Of a stretch of 64,000 nucleotides of DNA, positions 1 to 9,459 are shown piece by piece. Below the pieces are notes generated by a model that worked only from the letters and a program-made list of their open reading frames with translations, was not told the origin of the DNA and ran no database searches. Position 1 is the first letter of the stretch. The number at the start of each line of letters is the position of its first letter. Position numbers and translations under genes: made by a program. Origin of the DNA: Vibrio sinensis (GTDB lineage Bacteria; Pseudomonadota; Gammaproteobacteria; Enterobacterales; Vibrionaceae); contig NZ_QVMU01000004.1 in assembly GCF_003605645.1 (NCBI RefSeq), positions 124,001 through 188,000 of the forward strand. The letters run 5' to 3'.

Positions 1-2
1 AA

Positions 3-122
3 AATATGCCGCTCTATTCTTACTTTGCCAGTTGGATTATTCCGACATTCAGCATAATTTTAATGGGTATGATAATGAATAGACTCGCGTCGAATCAGCC
101 TACATTTGCGACAAAATCATGA
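3..122 (+). CDS. C-terminal end of a membrane protein (5' truncated by window edge)
   Basis: An open frame enters from the left edge and ends at a TGA at 120-122. The visible ~39 residues contain one strongly hydrophobic stretch (SWIIPTFSIILMGMIM) followed by a short polar tail, as in the last transmembrane helix of a multi-pass transporter. The family cannot be named from this fragment. It converges on the next gene, and a hairpin lies between them. Confidence 0.5.
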   Translation, partial: NMPLYSYFASWIIPTFSIILMGMIMNRLASNQPTFATKS

Positions 123-169
123 ATAAGTCATCAATCTCGTAATGTAAAATAGAAACCATACAAACGAAA

Positions 170-202
170 AAGGCGTTAGCAACTTTAACTTGCTAGCGCC
201 TT
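170..202. terminator. Hairpin terminator between convergent genes
   Basis: Near-perfect inverted repeat (GGCGTTAGCAA / TTGCTAGCGCC, one mismatch) with a 7-nt loop. On the minus strand it is followed by a T-run (A-run at 167-170 on the plus strand), so it suits the leftward gene at 253-645 best. Confidence 0.6.
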
Positions 203-252
203 AAATACTAAACAATAACGTTAAGCATGGTTAACATGCTTAAGCTTAATCA

Positions 253-645
253 TTACGCTTGGCTTGATTCTTCATCAACGTCACAACCAGTACAGCTTTG
301 TAGCGCGATTTCGTGCTCAAACACAGCAGAATCGTTACCACCAGCTAGCAATTCAGCGATTTCATCAGCAACTTCTTGCTCATCTTCCGCTTCAACTTGA
401 TTCGCTAATTCCTCTTCTGCGTAACCGTAGAAATTTAGTAGTAAGTAATCGCGAGCTTCTTCTTTAGTACAAGTGACGTTTACCGAAAGATCTGGCTCAA
501 CGTTGCCTTGTTCGATGATTGCAGCTACTTGCGCTAAAACTTCTTCTTTCATCGCAGCAGTTAACCAGCCAAGATCAGTATTCACTGTGGTTTTTTTACA
601 GTTAAAACAAGGTAGTTGATGAAAGTAGTATTGAAAATCAGACAT
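253..645 (-). CDS. Conserved small acidic protein with two CxxC motifs
   Basis: 130 residues, strongly acidic, with one CxxC near the N-terminus (CFNC) and one near the C-terminus (CTGC). The pairing suggests metal binding or a redox-active site, but I do not recognise a named family. The ATG at 645 is the only good start; the upstream sequence is AT-rich and has a weak ribosome site. The gene stands alone, convergent with the left-edge gene. Function unknown. Confidence 0.75.
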   Translation of the reverse strand: MSDFQYYFHQLPCFNCKKTTVNTDLGWLTAAMKEEVLAQVAAIIEQGNVEPDLSVNVTCTKEEARDYLLLNFYGYAEEELANQVEAEDEQEVADEIAELLAGGNDSAVFEHEIALQSCTGCDVDEESSQA

Positions 646-861
646 AGGTAATTTCTTAATTTAGGTTTCTGTATCGCAAGATTATAGCAAGAAAAGTACC
701 GCACCTTTCAGTAATAAAATGACTGATATGAGATAAAGTTTGCGCTGGTTGAGCATTAAGGCAACTTTCTCCTCATAGACCATAGTCTGACAATCATTCA
801 AACGTTAGCATGACCAAATCAAAGGCAAGCCAAATTCGTATTTAGATTAAGCTATCAATAA

Positions 862-1143
862 TTAAGAAACGATCACCACATCAGATTCAACAACAGAAAC
901 GGCATTAGCTCGCTCAATGACTTTTAATAATGTTGTCTGCATTACTTCACTTTCTCTCGCATCGGTTTGAGTAGAAAATCGCTCTTCTTGTACCTCAGCA
1001 TCTTCATCTAGCTTGAATTGAATGACGACCTCTGTAGCGCAATCTTTGCTATCACCGTAGTAATCAATCGAAACGAGTGGATAACCTTTAAAGCCCTTTT
1101 TAACGTGTTTCGCTATTCTTTTTTTTGCTTTATCCAAGTTCAT
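862..1143 (-). CDS. Small conserved hypothetical protein
   Basis: 93 residues with a lysine-rich N-terminus (about residues 4-19) and a more acidic body, with no membrane segment or signal peptide. The start at 1143 is preceded on the coding strand by AGGAAGT, an acceptable ribosome site. The composition and length look like a conserved Vibrio hypothetical protein, possibly nucleic-acid associated because of its basic N-terminus, but this is a guess. It is monocistronic, with about 210 bp of AT-rich spacer on its upstream side. Confidence 0.7.
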   Translation of the reverse strand: MNLDKAKKRIAKHVKKGFKGYPLVSIDYYGDSKDCATEVVIQFKLDEDAEVQEERFSTQTDARESEVMQTTLLKVIERANAVSVVESDVVIVS

Positions 1144-1353
1144 AAAACTTCCTATCTTTTTTAGAACAACAATTACGCTGATAGTGAGAGCGTTTCCATC
1201 TAACTAATTCATCCTATGAAGCATTGTGCCATAAGCATTTCAACCAAACTTTGAGCTGAAGCTGTCAAATAATAGATTCTGTTTACGACTTAATAACTAA
1301 AACCAACAACGAGCTAACCTCACCAATAGGTATTTATTCTTTAGATGTATTTT

Positions 1354-1830
1354 CTAACTAACATTACGTGCAATCATCAAGACTTCATCCGCGGAATATA
1401 GATTGGTAATAGTAGCCTCAACTTCTGCCCCTAACGTCGATTTATACAATTCTTGCGCAAAATTATCCGCTCTGGTCGTAACAAAAATATGTTTTAGAAC
1501 CGAATTATTCTCAGCCAACCTCATCTTGACTAGTGGTAAAGAGTTAACGATCAAACTGCGGCCCACTCCTTTGCCTTGATGCTCAGGAGAAACTGCGAGT
1601 TGTTCAATTTCCATGACGACCTCTGGGCGGAAACCGCTTTTCTGAGTCCAAATAATATAGCCAACCACTCCACTAGAATCTTCGGCAACAAAACACAGAA
1701 CTCGCGGAAAAGCATTAAAGTTACAAACTAACCATTCATAGGATTGCTTCTGCCTAACAAAAGCAAATTTATGCACTTCTGCTGCCGCGTTTAAATCGGC
1801 TTGTTCCATCAGTCTTATTTTCATAACCAC
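1354..1830 (-). CDS. GNAT-family N-acetyltransferase
   Basis: 158 residues covering one complete GNAT fold. The acetyl-CoA pyrophosphate-binding motif A is clear at about residues 85-90 (QGKGVG), preceded by the beta-4 strand IEQLAVSPEH. The substrate is unknown; GNAT proteins acetylate amines on proteins, antibiotics or small metabolites. An alternative ATG two codons in (1824) is equally possible. A second, clearly different GNAT gene lies about 60 bp upstream on the same strand, so the two may be co-transcribed. They are not close paralogues. Confidence 0.85.
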   Translation of the reverse strand: MVMKIRLMEQADLNAAAEVHKFAFVRQKQSYEWLVCNFNAFPRVLCFVAEDSSGVVGYIIWTQKSGFRPEVVMEIEQLAVSPEHQGKGVGRSLIVNSLPLVKMRLAENNSVLKHIFVTTRADNFAQELYKSTLGAEVEATITNLYSADEVLMIARNVS

Positions 1831-1891
1831 CTCTCTTTACGGAAAAATTCTTAACAACAAAACAAGAGTTACAGATCAAGGTTAAAAAGAC

Positions 1892-2326
1892 TTATATAGC
1901 GATACTTTTCGACATGTAATAAAACCTATCGTCTTCTTTATCGACGGTAAAACCGGTTCGCTTATACAGTTCATATGCAGGGCTAATCTTGAACACGCGC
2001 AATCTAAGATGAGCGACTTCTGCTTTACAAGCCAACCTTTGAACTTCACTAAGGGCTGCCGCACCAATTCCTTTATTTTGGAATTTCTCGCTGACTTGTA
2101 AATCACGTAAATAGCAGCCATCCTCGTCATAGGCTAAACGAATAGCTCCAACAATAGCTTCGTTATAGAGCACATCCCAATTTTCTAAACTTTCGATTTG
2201 CTCCTGTATTTTGTTCAACTCCCAACTTACAGAATAATGCTGATAATATGGATGCATATTGCCAAATGTGAGTTCCGCCGAAGCTAACAAATCGACTGTT
2301 GGTTTAAATGAAATCACTCTGCTCAC
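1892..2326 (-). CDS. GNAT-family N-acetyltransferase
   Basis: 144 residues, single GNAT domain. Motif A is at about residues 83-88 (QNKGIG) after the strand LRDLQVSEKF, and the C-terminal part (YELYKRTGF) is the usual alpha4-beta7 region. Catalytic residues cannot be assigned, and the substrate is unknown. It is transcribed leftwards toward the other GNAT gene with a ~60-bp spacer, so a two-gene unit is plausible. Nothing in the sequence points to antibiotic modification specifically. Confidence 0.85.
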   Translation of the reverse strand: MSRVISFKPTVDLLASAELTFGNMHPYYQHYSVSWELNKIQEQIESLENWDVLYNEAIVGAIRLAYDEDGCYLRDLQVSEKFQNKGIGAAALSEVQRLACKAEVAHLRLRVFKISPAYELYKRTGFTVDKEDDRFYYMSKSIAI

Positions 2327-2437
2327 TACTTTTTTGCAAACAATTCTTGATTCTCAGATTCTACAACGCGCACTTAAAAATCAATGCTGGTAGATTCACA
2401 AAAACGTCTATTGCTGAACACAAGCCCGATAGTGGTG

Positions 2438-3685
2438 TTATTTCTCATCAAACAAACCATGTCCTGAATTGAGTAACATTGAGATAAGTCGATCGTTATC
2501 TAAAGGTTCACCGGACATCACACTTGCCAAGATTTCACTACCGAATAACAAAGGAGAGAGCACAACATCCGCTTTAACCTGTTTGACTTTATTCATGTTT
2601 TTAGCATCATTTACCGCCAATACCGTTTTCACTTCTGGAAAAAGATCACGTGCGGATAAAACAATAAATGCATTATCAGCGTCATCATCAGTTAGCGCCA
2701 ATAATGCTCGACTATGTTCAATACCCGCCAGTTTCAATACAGAATCATCGGTACAATCACCCGACATAATATCGACTTTATTTCCAATACGTTGCTGAAT
2801 TTTAGGGAAGTTTTCTTCCGGTTCCACGGTTAATATGGTGACATTAAGTCCACGAACTAGCAGTTGATTTGTCGTCGCGATGGCTAATACTGAGGTGCCG
2901 CAAACAATATAGTGATCTTTTCTATTCATTTGTTGTTGATTACCTTTAACGAGTCTATTCAATCCCCCTTTGATTAAGGGACCAAAGACAGTAGTGAGTG
3001 AGGTCGCAAACACTGTAATACCAGCAATAATAACCGACACAGTAAATAAGCGAGCAGGTTCCGTGATCGGTACAATATCGCCATAACCAACCGTAGTCAT
3101 GGTCACAATAGAGAAGTAAAACGATGTGGTTAAATTGGTTATTGCCGGTTTGAAATCTTGTCCAAAATAAAGAGCACCGTAGCTCGAATAAAATAGCAAT
3201 ACCGTAAAGCTAATAAATGCAAATATACCCCCTGCGGTCGCACTAGAACGATCAAAGTCTTTACCCAAGAGTAGAAGACTTATCAAGGTAGCAACGCTCC
3301 ATATTAAACTATGCGTTAGTTCCGGGAAGAAGTGCCAAGTAAAAACTAACGAAATCAACAGTAGAATGATGCTGACCGCCCACGCAATTCTGGCTCGAAA
3401 TAACAATCCGAATGCATTGAGCATCAAGAAAATCCCGAGCAAAAACCATGGACCATTCGCTATATTAGCCCAATTTATCGATGAAAAATTGTGGATGTGA
3501 AACAACCCAAGAAGATTGCTCGATTTTCCCCATACGCTTTCAAGAATGATTAAACCATTGATGAATACCGCTAAGGCGACAATGCTATGACGCAATGTTA
3601 ACCAAAATGTACGCCATTTTTGCCAAAGGAGAGATGAAATACTCAAGGCTACGTTCCACCAATAAAATGTATAAAATCTATTCAT
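2438..3685 (-). CDS. kch: Kch-type voltage-gated-like potassium channel with RCK domain
   Basis: 415 residues, matching the length of E. coli Kch. The N-terminal half holds several membrane segments (about residues 34-170), then a pore loop with the K+ selectivity filter TTVGYGD at 197-203 and a last helix. From about residue 256 a cytoplasmic RCK (TrkA-N) Rossmann domain begins (DHYIVCGTSVLA). As in E. coli Kch, the usual GxGxxG is degenerate. It should gate K+ flux across the inner membrane. It is divergent from the metal transporter at 3872, sharing a ~185-bp promoter region. Confidence 0.9.
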   Translation of the reverse strand: MNRFYTFYWWNVALSISSLLWQKWRTFWLTLRHSIVALAVFINGLIILESVWGKSSNLLGLFHIHNFSSINWANIANGPWFLLGIFLMLNAFGLLFRARIAWAVSIILLLISLVFTWHFFPELTHSLIWSVATLISLLLLGKDFDRSSATAGGIFAFISFTVLLFYSSYGALYFGQDFKPAITNLTTSFYFSIVTMTTVGYGDIVPITEPARLFTVSVIIAGITVFATSLTTVFGPLIKGGLNRLVKGNQQQMNRKDHYIVCGTSVLAIATTNQLLVRGLNVTILTVEPEENFPKIQQRIGNKVDIMSGDCTDDSVLKLAGIEHSRALLALTDDDADNAFIVLSARDLFPEVKTVLAVNDAKNMNKVKQVKADVVLSPLLFGSEILASVMSGEPLDNDRLISMLLNSGHGLFDEK

Positions 3686-3871
3686 ACCGCCACGACAGCG
3701 ATACCATATCTGCTAATATTTATGAACAAAGTGCTTTGTCTAAATTTTATCACCGCTTAGGTATCTGTAAACTAAACACTTTGTCATAAAAAACGCCGCT
3801 ATTTTTTGTATTGCGCTTTTGAACACCTAGCTTAAATATTCTATGCGCTCTAATGGCTACTGAGGATAAAA

Positions 3872-4891
3872 ATGCCCATAATTACCCCATTAAAAAGTCA
3901 TTTATCTAACAATATCAATGATAAAACAAAAACCTGCTGGATAGATGTCGATCTCTCTAAGCCTGACGATCATCATTGGTTAACCTCTCAAAGTGACCTA
4001 TCGGAAGACTTGATTGCGTTTTTGCTACGAGAAAACTTCGTCAATCATAGAAACTTACACGATGGTAGTGTCTTAATTGCGTTAAAAGTCAGTGGCGAAC
4101 AGCCAACTATCAATTCTTTAGGCTTAGTTGACTTAAAAATATTCATCGATGCCAACCGCATTATCACCATCAGATATCATCCTGTCATGGCCATCGATAA
4201 AACTTACACCTACCTAGAAAGCTTAAAATCTGACAGCACAGATACTCATAGTTTAGTTCAGGAAGATTTAATTCAGAAAAGCTTAGTTCAGAAAACGGAA
4301 AAACATGAAGCTAAGGTCATTGATGTGTTTTGCCACATCATCAACAATTTGACCGACCATATTGAAAAAGTAACGTTTACGATGTCAGACCAAATCGCCG
4401 TACTCGAAGATCAATACTTTGATACCGGTGAGACTTTTGACGCGTCTCTATTACTCAAATTACGCGGTGATATCTGTAAAACTCGTCGAATATTGACGGT
4501 ATTAAAGAATACCTTGTTTATCCGAATTGAGGAACCGACGTTACTGACAAATGGCGAAGACAAAACGATCCTCGTTCGAGCATCTAGCCATGTAAAACTG
4601 CATTTAGACAACTTAGACGATCTACTCTCACGTATCGACATGTTACAAAATCTGGATGATTCGAAACTTTCGGAGGCGATGTCCGAATCCAGTTTTAATC
4701 TCACCATTGTAGCTACGGTGTTTCTGCCGTTAACTTTCGTATCGGGTCTTCTTGGCATGAATGTGGGGGGAATTCCAGACACCCATAACCCATGGGGATT
4801 TTGGGGAATAACTTCTGCGATGATTCTCTTAGCGATTTCGCTTTGGGTATATCTCTATCGCCGCCTGAGACTGATTCGCTTTGGGCGCTAG
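3872..4891 (+). CDS. zntB: ZntB-like CorA-family divalent metal transporter
   Basis: 339 residues. It has a long soluble N-terminal domain with a coiled-coil helix region (about 150-270), then the signature GMN motif at 295-297 in GMNVGGIP between two C-terminal membrane helices. The sequence following GMN (VGGIPDTHNPWGFW) is typical of ZntB rather than Mg2+-selective CorA. ZntB moves Zn2+ across the inner membrane; the direction has been debated. It is divergent from kch. A local direct repeat around residues 130-145 (two LVQ stretches) is a small oddity. Confidence 0.85.
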   Translation: MPIITPLKSHLSNNINDKTKTCWIDVDLSKPDDHHWLTSQSDLSEDLIAFLLRENFVNHRNLHDGSVLIALKVSGEQPTINSLGLVDLKIFIDANRIITIRYHPVMAIDKTYTYLESLKSDSTDTHSLVQEDLIQKSLVQKTEKHEAKVIDVFCHIINNLTDHIEKVTFTMSDQIAVLEDQYFDTGETFDASLLLKLRGDICKTRRILTVLKNTLFIRIEEPTLLTNGEDKTILVRASSHVKLHLDNLDDLLSRIDMLQNLDDSKLSEAMSESSFNLTIVATVFLPLTFVSGLLGMNVGGIPDTHNPWGFWGITSAMILLAISLWVYLYRRLRLIRFGR

Positions 4892-5092
4892 ATTCAAATT
4901 TCACTTGGAGGGGATTAAAAGGAGATTAAGAGGACAGCCCCCCAATCTCGAGACAAACTCAAAGCAGATCAAGATGCTTGGTTGCGAAATCTGTGTAATA
5001 GCTAATCGTTAAGCGAGATAGCTTTTCAATGCGTAGAATACGATGAGCGTATAATAGACCAATACGCTCACCCTATTTTACATGGAGGTAAA

Positions 5093-5767
5093 ATGCTAAA
5101 GCCGCTTGTTGCATTGAGTCATGCAAACAAACTTTTTGTGGATGGTAACGAAACCCATGGTGTATTAAATAACATCGACTTTTCTTTACTGCCCAATACT
5201 AGTATTGCGCTCACTGGCGCAAGTGGCAGTGGCAAAAGTACCTTACTTAATATCATCGCGGGTTTTGAACCACTCACCAGTGGAAAATTACTATTGGACG
5301 GCCATGACACCGCATTATGGAAAGATCCACAATGGAGTCACTTTCGCCACCAGCAGTTGGGTGTTGTCTTTCAACAATTTAACCTGTTAACACCATTAAA
5401 CGTAAAGCAAAACATCGCATTTCCTCTCAATTTAAACCAGCAATCTTGGAATAGTTGGTGCGACCACTTAGTCGGCACGCTCGATATTGGAAAACTACTC
5501 GAGCGACACGTTTCTTCTCTATCCGGAGGGCAACAACAGCGCGTCGCCATCGCTCGCGCGTTGGCGCATCAACCAAAACTTCTTCTGGCCGACGAGCCAA
5601 CTGGCAATCTAGATCAACAAGCTGGATTAGAAGTCATGAAACTACTGACTGAAATAGCCAGCCAAGGCAACACCGCCATCATTCTGGTTACTCACAGCTT
5701 AGAGTGTGCCGACTTTATGCAGGCTCGTTGTCACTTGCAAAACGGTCACTTTATCTCCACGCCATGA
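5093..5767 (+). CDS. ABC transporter ATP-binding protein, LolD/MacB type
   Basis: 224 residues with all nucleotide-binding motifs: Walker A GASGSGKST (42-50), Q-loop (VFQQFNLL, ~92-99), signature LSGGQ (143-147), Walker B LLLADEP (163-169) and the H-loop (VTHS). The closest class is the LolD/MacB/FtsE group, which drives FtsX-like permeases in mechanotransmission rather than classical import. The start at 5093 follows a good site (GGAGGTAAA). The stop codon overlaps the permease start (ATGA), so the two are translationally coupled. Confidence 0.9.
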   Translation: MLKPLVALSHANKLFVDGNETHGVLNNIDFSLLPNTSIALTGASGSGKSTLLNIIAGFEPLTSGKLLLDGHDTALWKDPQWSHFRHQQLGVVFQQFNLLTPLNVKQNIAFPLNLNQQSWNSWCDHLVGTLDIGKLLERHVSSLSGGQQQRVAIARALAHQPKLLLADEPTGNLDQQAGLEVMKLLTEIASQGNTAIILVTHSLECADFMQARCHLQNGHFISTP

Positions 5768-8274
5768 ACCGCAACATGAAACAGACTAAGCTCACGCACA
5801 TTAGGCTTACTCTGCAACTGTTTGCTGCCCATTATCGACAAGCGCCGCTGCAAGCTGCCGCCATTTTGATCGGTGTCGTACTGGCTGTTACCTTGTTCGT
5901 TGCCGTACAGACCATCAACCTTAATGCCAAACGCAGTTACGCCGAGTCCTCAGAATCACTGAGCACCCAAGCAACAAATTTTATCATTCCCCCCGCTGGT
6001 CAACGTTATTTGTCAGAATCACTCTACTTCTCGTTACGTCAGGCCGGATTAAGCCGTGCTCTTCCCATTATTGAGGGGCGTGTACGAGATGAACAAGGGC
6101 GACGCTGGACAATACAAGGCAGCGAATTAGTCGTTGCAATGACAACTCGGCTTCACGATACCAATCAACAAGAAAATGCTAACGAACCTCATGCTGTTTC
6201 CCTGTTTAATGCTCATCTCCCTCTTGCGCAATTGATGGCTGGTAAGCCACTAGTGATGATGAGTCAATCACAACACTCAAATATGGGCGAAGTCACCCAC
6301 TTAATATTGGATAAGGTGAAAACCGAGGTCGTTGTTGTACCTGATGAGTGGAAACTTGGCAGTAGAATGCTCATGGACATTGGTTTTGCCCAACAATTGC
6401 TCAATAAACAAGGCGAGCTCAGTTACATCGCGGTGCTTGAAACGAGCCAAGCGAAACTCTCTCACTGGCAAGAGATCATTGGCAAACAAGGTCAGTGGAT
6501 GACTAATACTCAAAGTACCGATCTTGGGGCTCTCACCGATAGCTTTCATCTCAATCTCACTGCGATGAGTTTACTCGCTTTTGTGGTCGGCTTATTCATC
6601 GCCTACAACGGCGTAAAATACAGCTTAATGAAACGCACCCGCCTTTTAGTACAAATTCAGCAAGCTGGCATCGCTTCAAACATCGTATTTATTGGCTTGC
6701 TTATCGAACTGACCATTCTGGTGACACTAGGCGCAACCCTAGGTTTCGTACTCGGTATACAGCTTAGTCATTGGTTACACCCAACGGTCGCTCTCACCTT
6801 AGAACAACTTTATGGTGCAACCTTACTCCCTGGCACCTGGCATTGGCAGTGGTGGGGGCAAGCTCTATTGTTTACGTTATGCGCGACATTCATTGCCTGC
6901 TGGCAACACTTTAAACAACGAGTACACCAACCGCTTTCTTCACATGGTGGATTCTACCAAGCACCAGAAGCATCGAATAAGAATCAACTATTAGTTCTTG
7001 GTAGTGTTCTAACCCTATGTGCGTTGGCGGGATTATGGTTTAGCGAGCATCATCGTTTCACCATGGTATGGCTCGGTGTGTTGGTGATTTCAATTCCCTT
7101 ATATCTACCTAAGTCGCTCAGTGTTTTGGCTCAATGGTGTGAAAACCACTCGGCTCCCGGCCTACTACAATACTTGTTTGCCGAGTTGAGAGAGCTGATT
7201 GCGCCTCTCTCATTAGCTATGATGGCATTGCTTTTAGCCGTCACGGCCAATATGGGAATGAATACGTTAGTTGGAAGCTTCGAATCCACTCTTAAACATT
7301 GGCTAGAACAGCGTCTACATGCGGATATCTACGTCAGTCCAGCTCAAAGTGAAATCGCCAATGTAGCATTGGCTCTAGAGCACTTTGATAACGTTGAAAC
7401 TGTCTACAAGCAGTACTACATCGACGATAATTTACAAGGCTTGCCGATTTTACTCGGTACTAAAGATAATGACACGTTAGAACAAACCATGGTGTTTCAT
7501 TCACAGGTAGAAAACTTCTGGCCTCGTTTTTACCAAGGTGAGTTGGTCGCCATCAGTGAACCTACCGCTGTAAAACTTGGTCTATCGCTTGAAAGTGAAC
7601 TAGAACTCGACGCTCTCCAAGAGGCAACGCCGATAGTCGGGGCTATTTTCTATGATTACGGTTCGCCAAATGGCGAAGTGTTACTTGCTCCCAAGCTATG
7701 GTTTGAAAGCGGCTTTACCAACATACCGACCAGCCTTGGAATTAAAGTGACTGGCGAACCACACGCTGTGTACGATCAATTACGCGATAAGTTAAACCTC
7801 CACTCAAGCCAACTCTACGATCAGGCACAAATCAAATCCATCGCCTTAGATATCTTTTCACAAACATTCGCCATCACTCGCGCACTAAACGGGGTAACCT
7901 TGATGGTTGCCGTGATCGGCCTATTCAGTGCTTGCTTCATGCTGCTCGACGCGCGCAAAGCCGCCATCGCGAGGTTATATGCACTTGGCATCAGCCGTCG
8001 CAAGTTAATGACGATGGTGGTGGGGCAAATTGTCGCTCTGGTCAGTTTCACTCTGATTATCGCCTTACCTTTGGGTGCAATGGTCGGCTATGTACTGACA
8101 GATATCGTCACCTTACGGGCTTTTGGCTGGAGCTTAAATTACCTCTGGAATTGGAGTGACGCACTCAGCATTGCTGCTATCACAATCTTAGTCGCAGTGG
8201 TGGCAACGTTGATCCCACTTTGGCGTTTAGTGAGTAAGCCAGTTGTGTCCAGTTTGCAAAGCGAGGTGTTGTAA
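5764..8274 (+). CDS. FtsX/MacB-like ABC transporter permease
   Basis: 836 residues from the ATG at 5764, which overlaps the ATPase stop. Upstream in-frame codons to 5704 lie inside the ATPase gene and are not needed. It has an N-terminal anchor helix (about residues 30-50), a large periplasmic domain, then a four-helix core, a second periplasmic domain and a final three-helix FtsX block (about 700-830). This is the duplicated FtsX arrangement of large permeases. With the ATPase before it and the lipoprotein after it, it probably handles an envelope lipid or lipoprotein-type substrate. The exact substrate is unknown. Confidence 0.85.
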   Translation: MNRNMKQTKLTHIRLTLQLFAAHYRQAPLQAAAILIGVVLAVTLFVAVQTINLNAKRSYAESSESLSTQATNFIIPPAGQRYLSESLYFSLRQAGLSRALPIIEGRVRDEQGRRWTIQGSELVVAMTTRLHDTNQQENANEPHAVSLFNAHLPLAQLMAGKPLVMMSQSQHSNMGEVTHLILDKVKTEVVVVPDEWKLGSRMLMDIGFAQQLLNKQGELSYIAVLETSQAKLSHWQEIIGKQGQWMTNTQSTDLGALTDSFHLNLTAMSLLAFVVGLFIAYNGVKYSLMKRTRLLVQIQQAGIASNIVFIGLLIELTILVTLGATLGFVLGIQLSHWLHPTVALTLEQLYGATLLPGTWHWQWWGQALLFTLCATFIACWQHFKQRVHQPLSSHGGFYQAPEASNKNQLLVLGSVLTLCALAGLWFSEHHRFTMVWLGVLVISIPLYLPKSLSVLAQWCENHSAPGLLQYLFAELRELIAPLSLAMMALLLAVTANMGMNTLVGSFESTLKHWLEQRLHADIYVSPAQSEIANVALALEHFDNVETVYKQYYIDDNLQGLPILLGTKDNDTLEQTMVFHSQVENFWPRFYQGELVAISEPTAVKLGLSLESELELDALQEATPIVGAIFYDYGSPNGEVLLAPKLWFESGFTNIPTSLGIKVTGEPHAVYDQLRDKLNLHSSQLYDQAQIKSIALDIFSQTFAITRALNGVTLMVAVIGLFSACFMLLDARKAAIARLYALGISRRKLMTMVVGQIVALVSFTLIIALPLGAMVGYVLTDIVTLRAFGWSLNYLWNWSDALSIAAITILVAVVATLIPLWRLVSKPVVSSLQSEVL

Positions 8275-9416
8275 TGCGAGATATTTTAATGCGACATATT
8301 GTAATGAAACCCATTTTACGAACTTTTACCCTCGCCCTCAGCGCCATAGCGCTGCTAGGATGCGAACCATCACAACCTCAAAAAATTAGCAGTATTCTGG
8401 GTGATAATATCGCACAATCTGGCAGCAATCAGAAATTCACACCTGTAGTGCACGGCATCGATATCTCCTTTCCTGCTGATCACCGAGCCCATGAAGACTT
8501 TCGTCACGAATGGTGGTACTTAACCGCCAACTTAGTTGATGAAAACGGCAATGCGCTCGGTGTGCAATGGACCCAATTTCGTTTTACCACCGCCCCGAAA
8601 AATCGTGACCAGTCGACCAAGAAAACCGCATGGCAAAGCGATCAAATTTACATGGCACACAGTGCTGTGACGACGCCACACAAACACTACGCCGATGAAA
8701 AGTGGTCTCGCGGACAAGAAGAATTGGCAGGAGTAGACTCGTCTCCATTTCGCGTTTACCTTGATGATTGGCAGTGGAGTTCTGCCACCAATGACCTATT
8801 CCCAGCGACACTCAACGCAAGATCTAAACAATTTGCCTACTCACTTAGACTAACCAGTGATTCTCCTTACCAGAAACAAGGTCAACAAGGCTACAGTACG
8901 AAAAGTGCCGATGGTCAGGTGGCCTCGTATTACTACAGCCAGCCGTTTATTGATGTCTCTGGCAAAGTGATCATTGACGGAAAGATACATAACGTCTCAG
9001 GTAAAGGTTGGATAGATAGAGAATGGAGCTCACAATTTCTACTCGACTCGCAACAAGGTTGGGACTGGTTTGCGTTAAGGCTCAGTGATGAAACTAGCTT
9101 GGTCGTTTTCCAACTTCGTGATTCGGTCACCGGTGGCTCCAGTTATGCTCACGCACGATTAATGCAGCAAGATGGATCTGGAATCGCCATTGAGCAGAAA
9201 GAGATAGCCTTAACTGTCATCAAACAAACTAAAATTCAACAACGTAACTACCCGACCAAATGGCAAGTTTCTATCCCAAGCCAGCAAATCGATGTTACGG
9301 TTTCAGCCCTCAACCCCAATGCCAAGATGCCTCTATCGGTGCCTTACTGGGAGGGCCCTGTCACCATTCAAGGTTCACATTCAGGCAGTGGGTATATGGA
9401 ATTAACTGGTTACTGA
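8274..9416 (+). CDS. AttH/CrtC-like (lipocalin-type hydratase fold) lipoprotein
   Basis: 380 residues. The start overlaps the permease stop (TAATG), though in-frame ATGs a few codons later are also possible. The N-terminus has a basic region, a hydrophobic core and a lipobox ending LLGC, so it should be a lipoprotein. The body matches the AttH/CrtC (carotenoid 1,2-hydratase-related) family, with motifs such as HEWWYLTANL and GKGWIDREWSSQ. Genes of this family are repeatedly found with LolD/FtsX-like pairs, as here. A lipid-binding or lipid-modifying role in the envelope is an inference. Confidence 0.8.
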   Translation: MRDILMRHIVMKPILRTFTLALSAIALLGCEPSQPQKISSILGDNIAQSGSNQKFTPVVHGIDISFPADHRAHEDFRHEWWYLTANLVDENGNALGVQWTQFRFTTAPKNRDQSTKKTAWQSDQIYMAHSAVTTPHKHYADEKWSRGQEELAGVDSSPFRVYLDDWQWSSATNDLFPATLNARSKQFAYSLRLTSDSPYQKQGQQGYSTKSADGQVASYYYSQPFIDVSGKVIIDGKIHNVSGKGWIDREWSSQFLLDSQQGWDWFALRLSDETSLVVFQLRDSVTGGSSYAHARLMQQDGSGIAIEQKEIALTVIKQTKIQQRNYPTKWQVSIPSQQIDVTVSALNPNAKMPLSVPYWEGPVTIQGSHSGSGYMELTGY

Positions 9417-9424
9417 AGACGTAG

Positions 9425-9450
9425 TGGCTGCAAACAATAAACTGCAGCCA
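9425..9450. terminator. Hairpin between convergent genes
   Basis: TGGCTGCA / TGCAGCCA, an 8-bp perfect stem with a 10-nt loop, followed on the plus strand by TTATTGTC. It lies between the lipoprotein operon and the oppositely oriented McrC-like gene and could serve both. Confidence 0.5.
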
Positions 9451-9459
9451 TTATTGTCT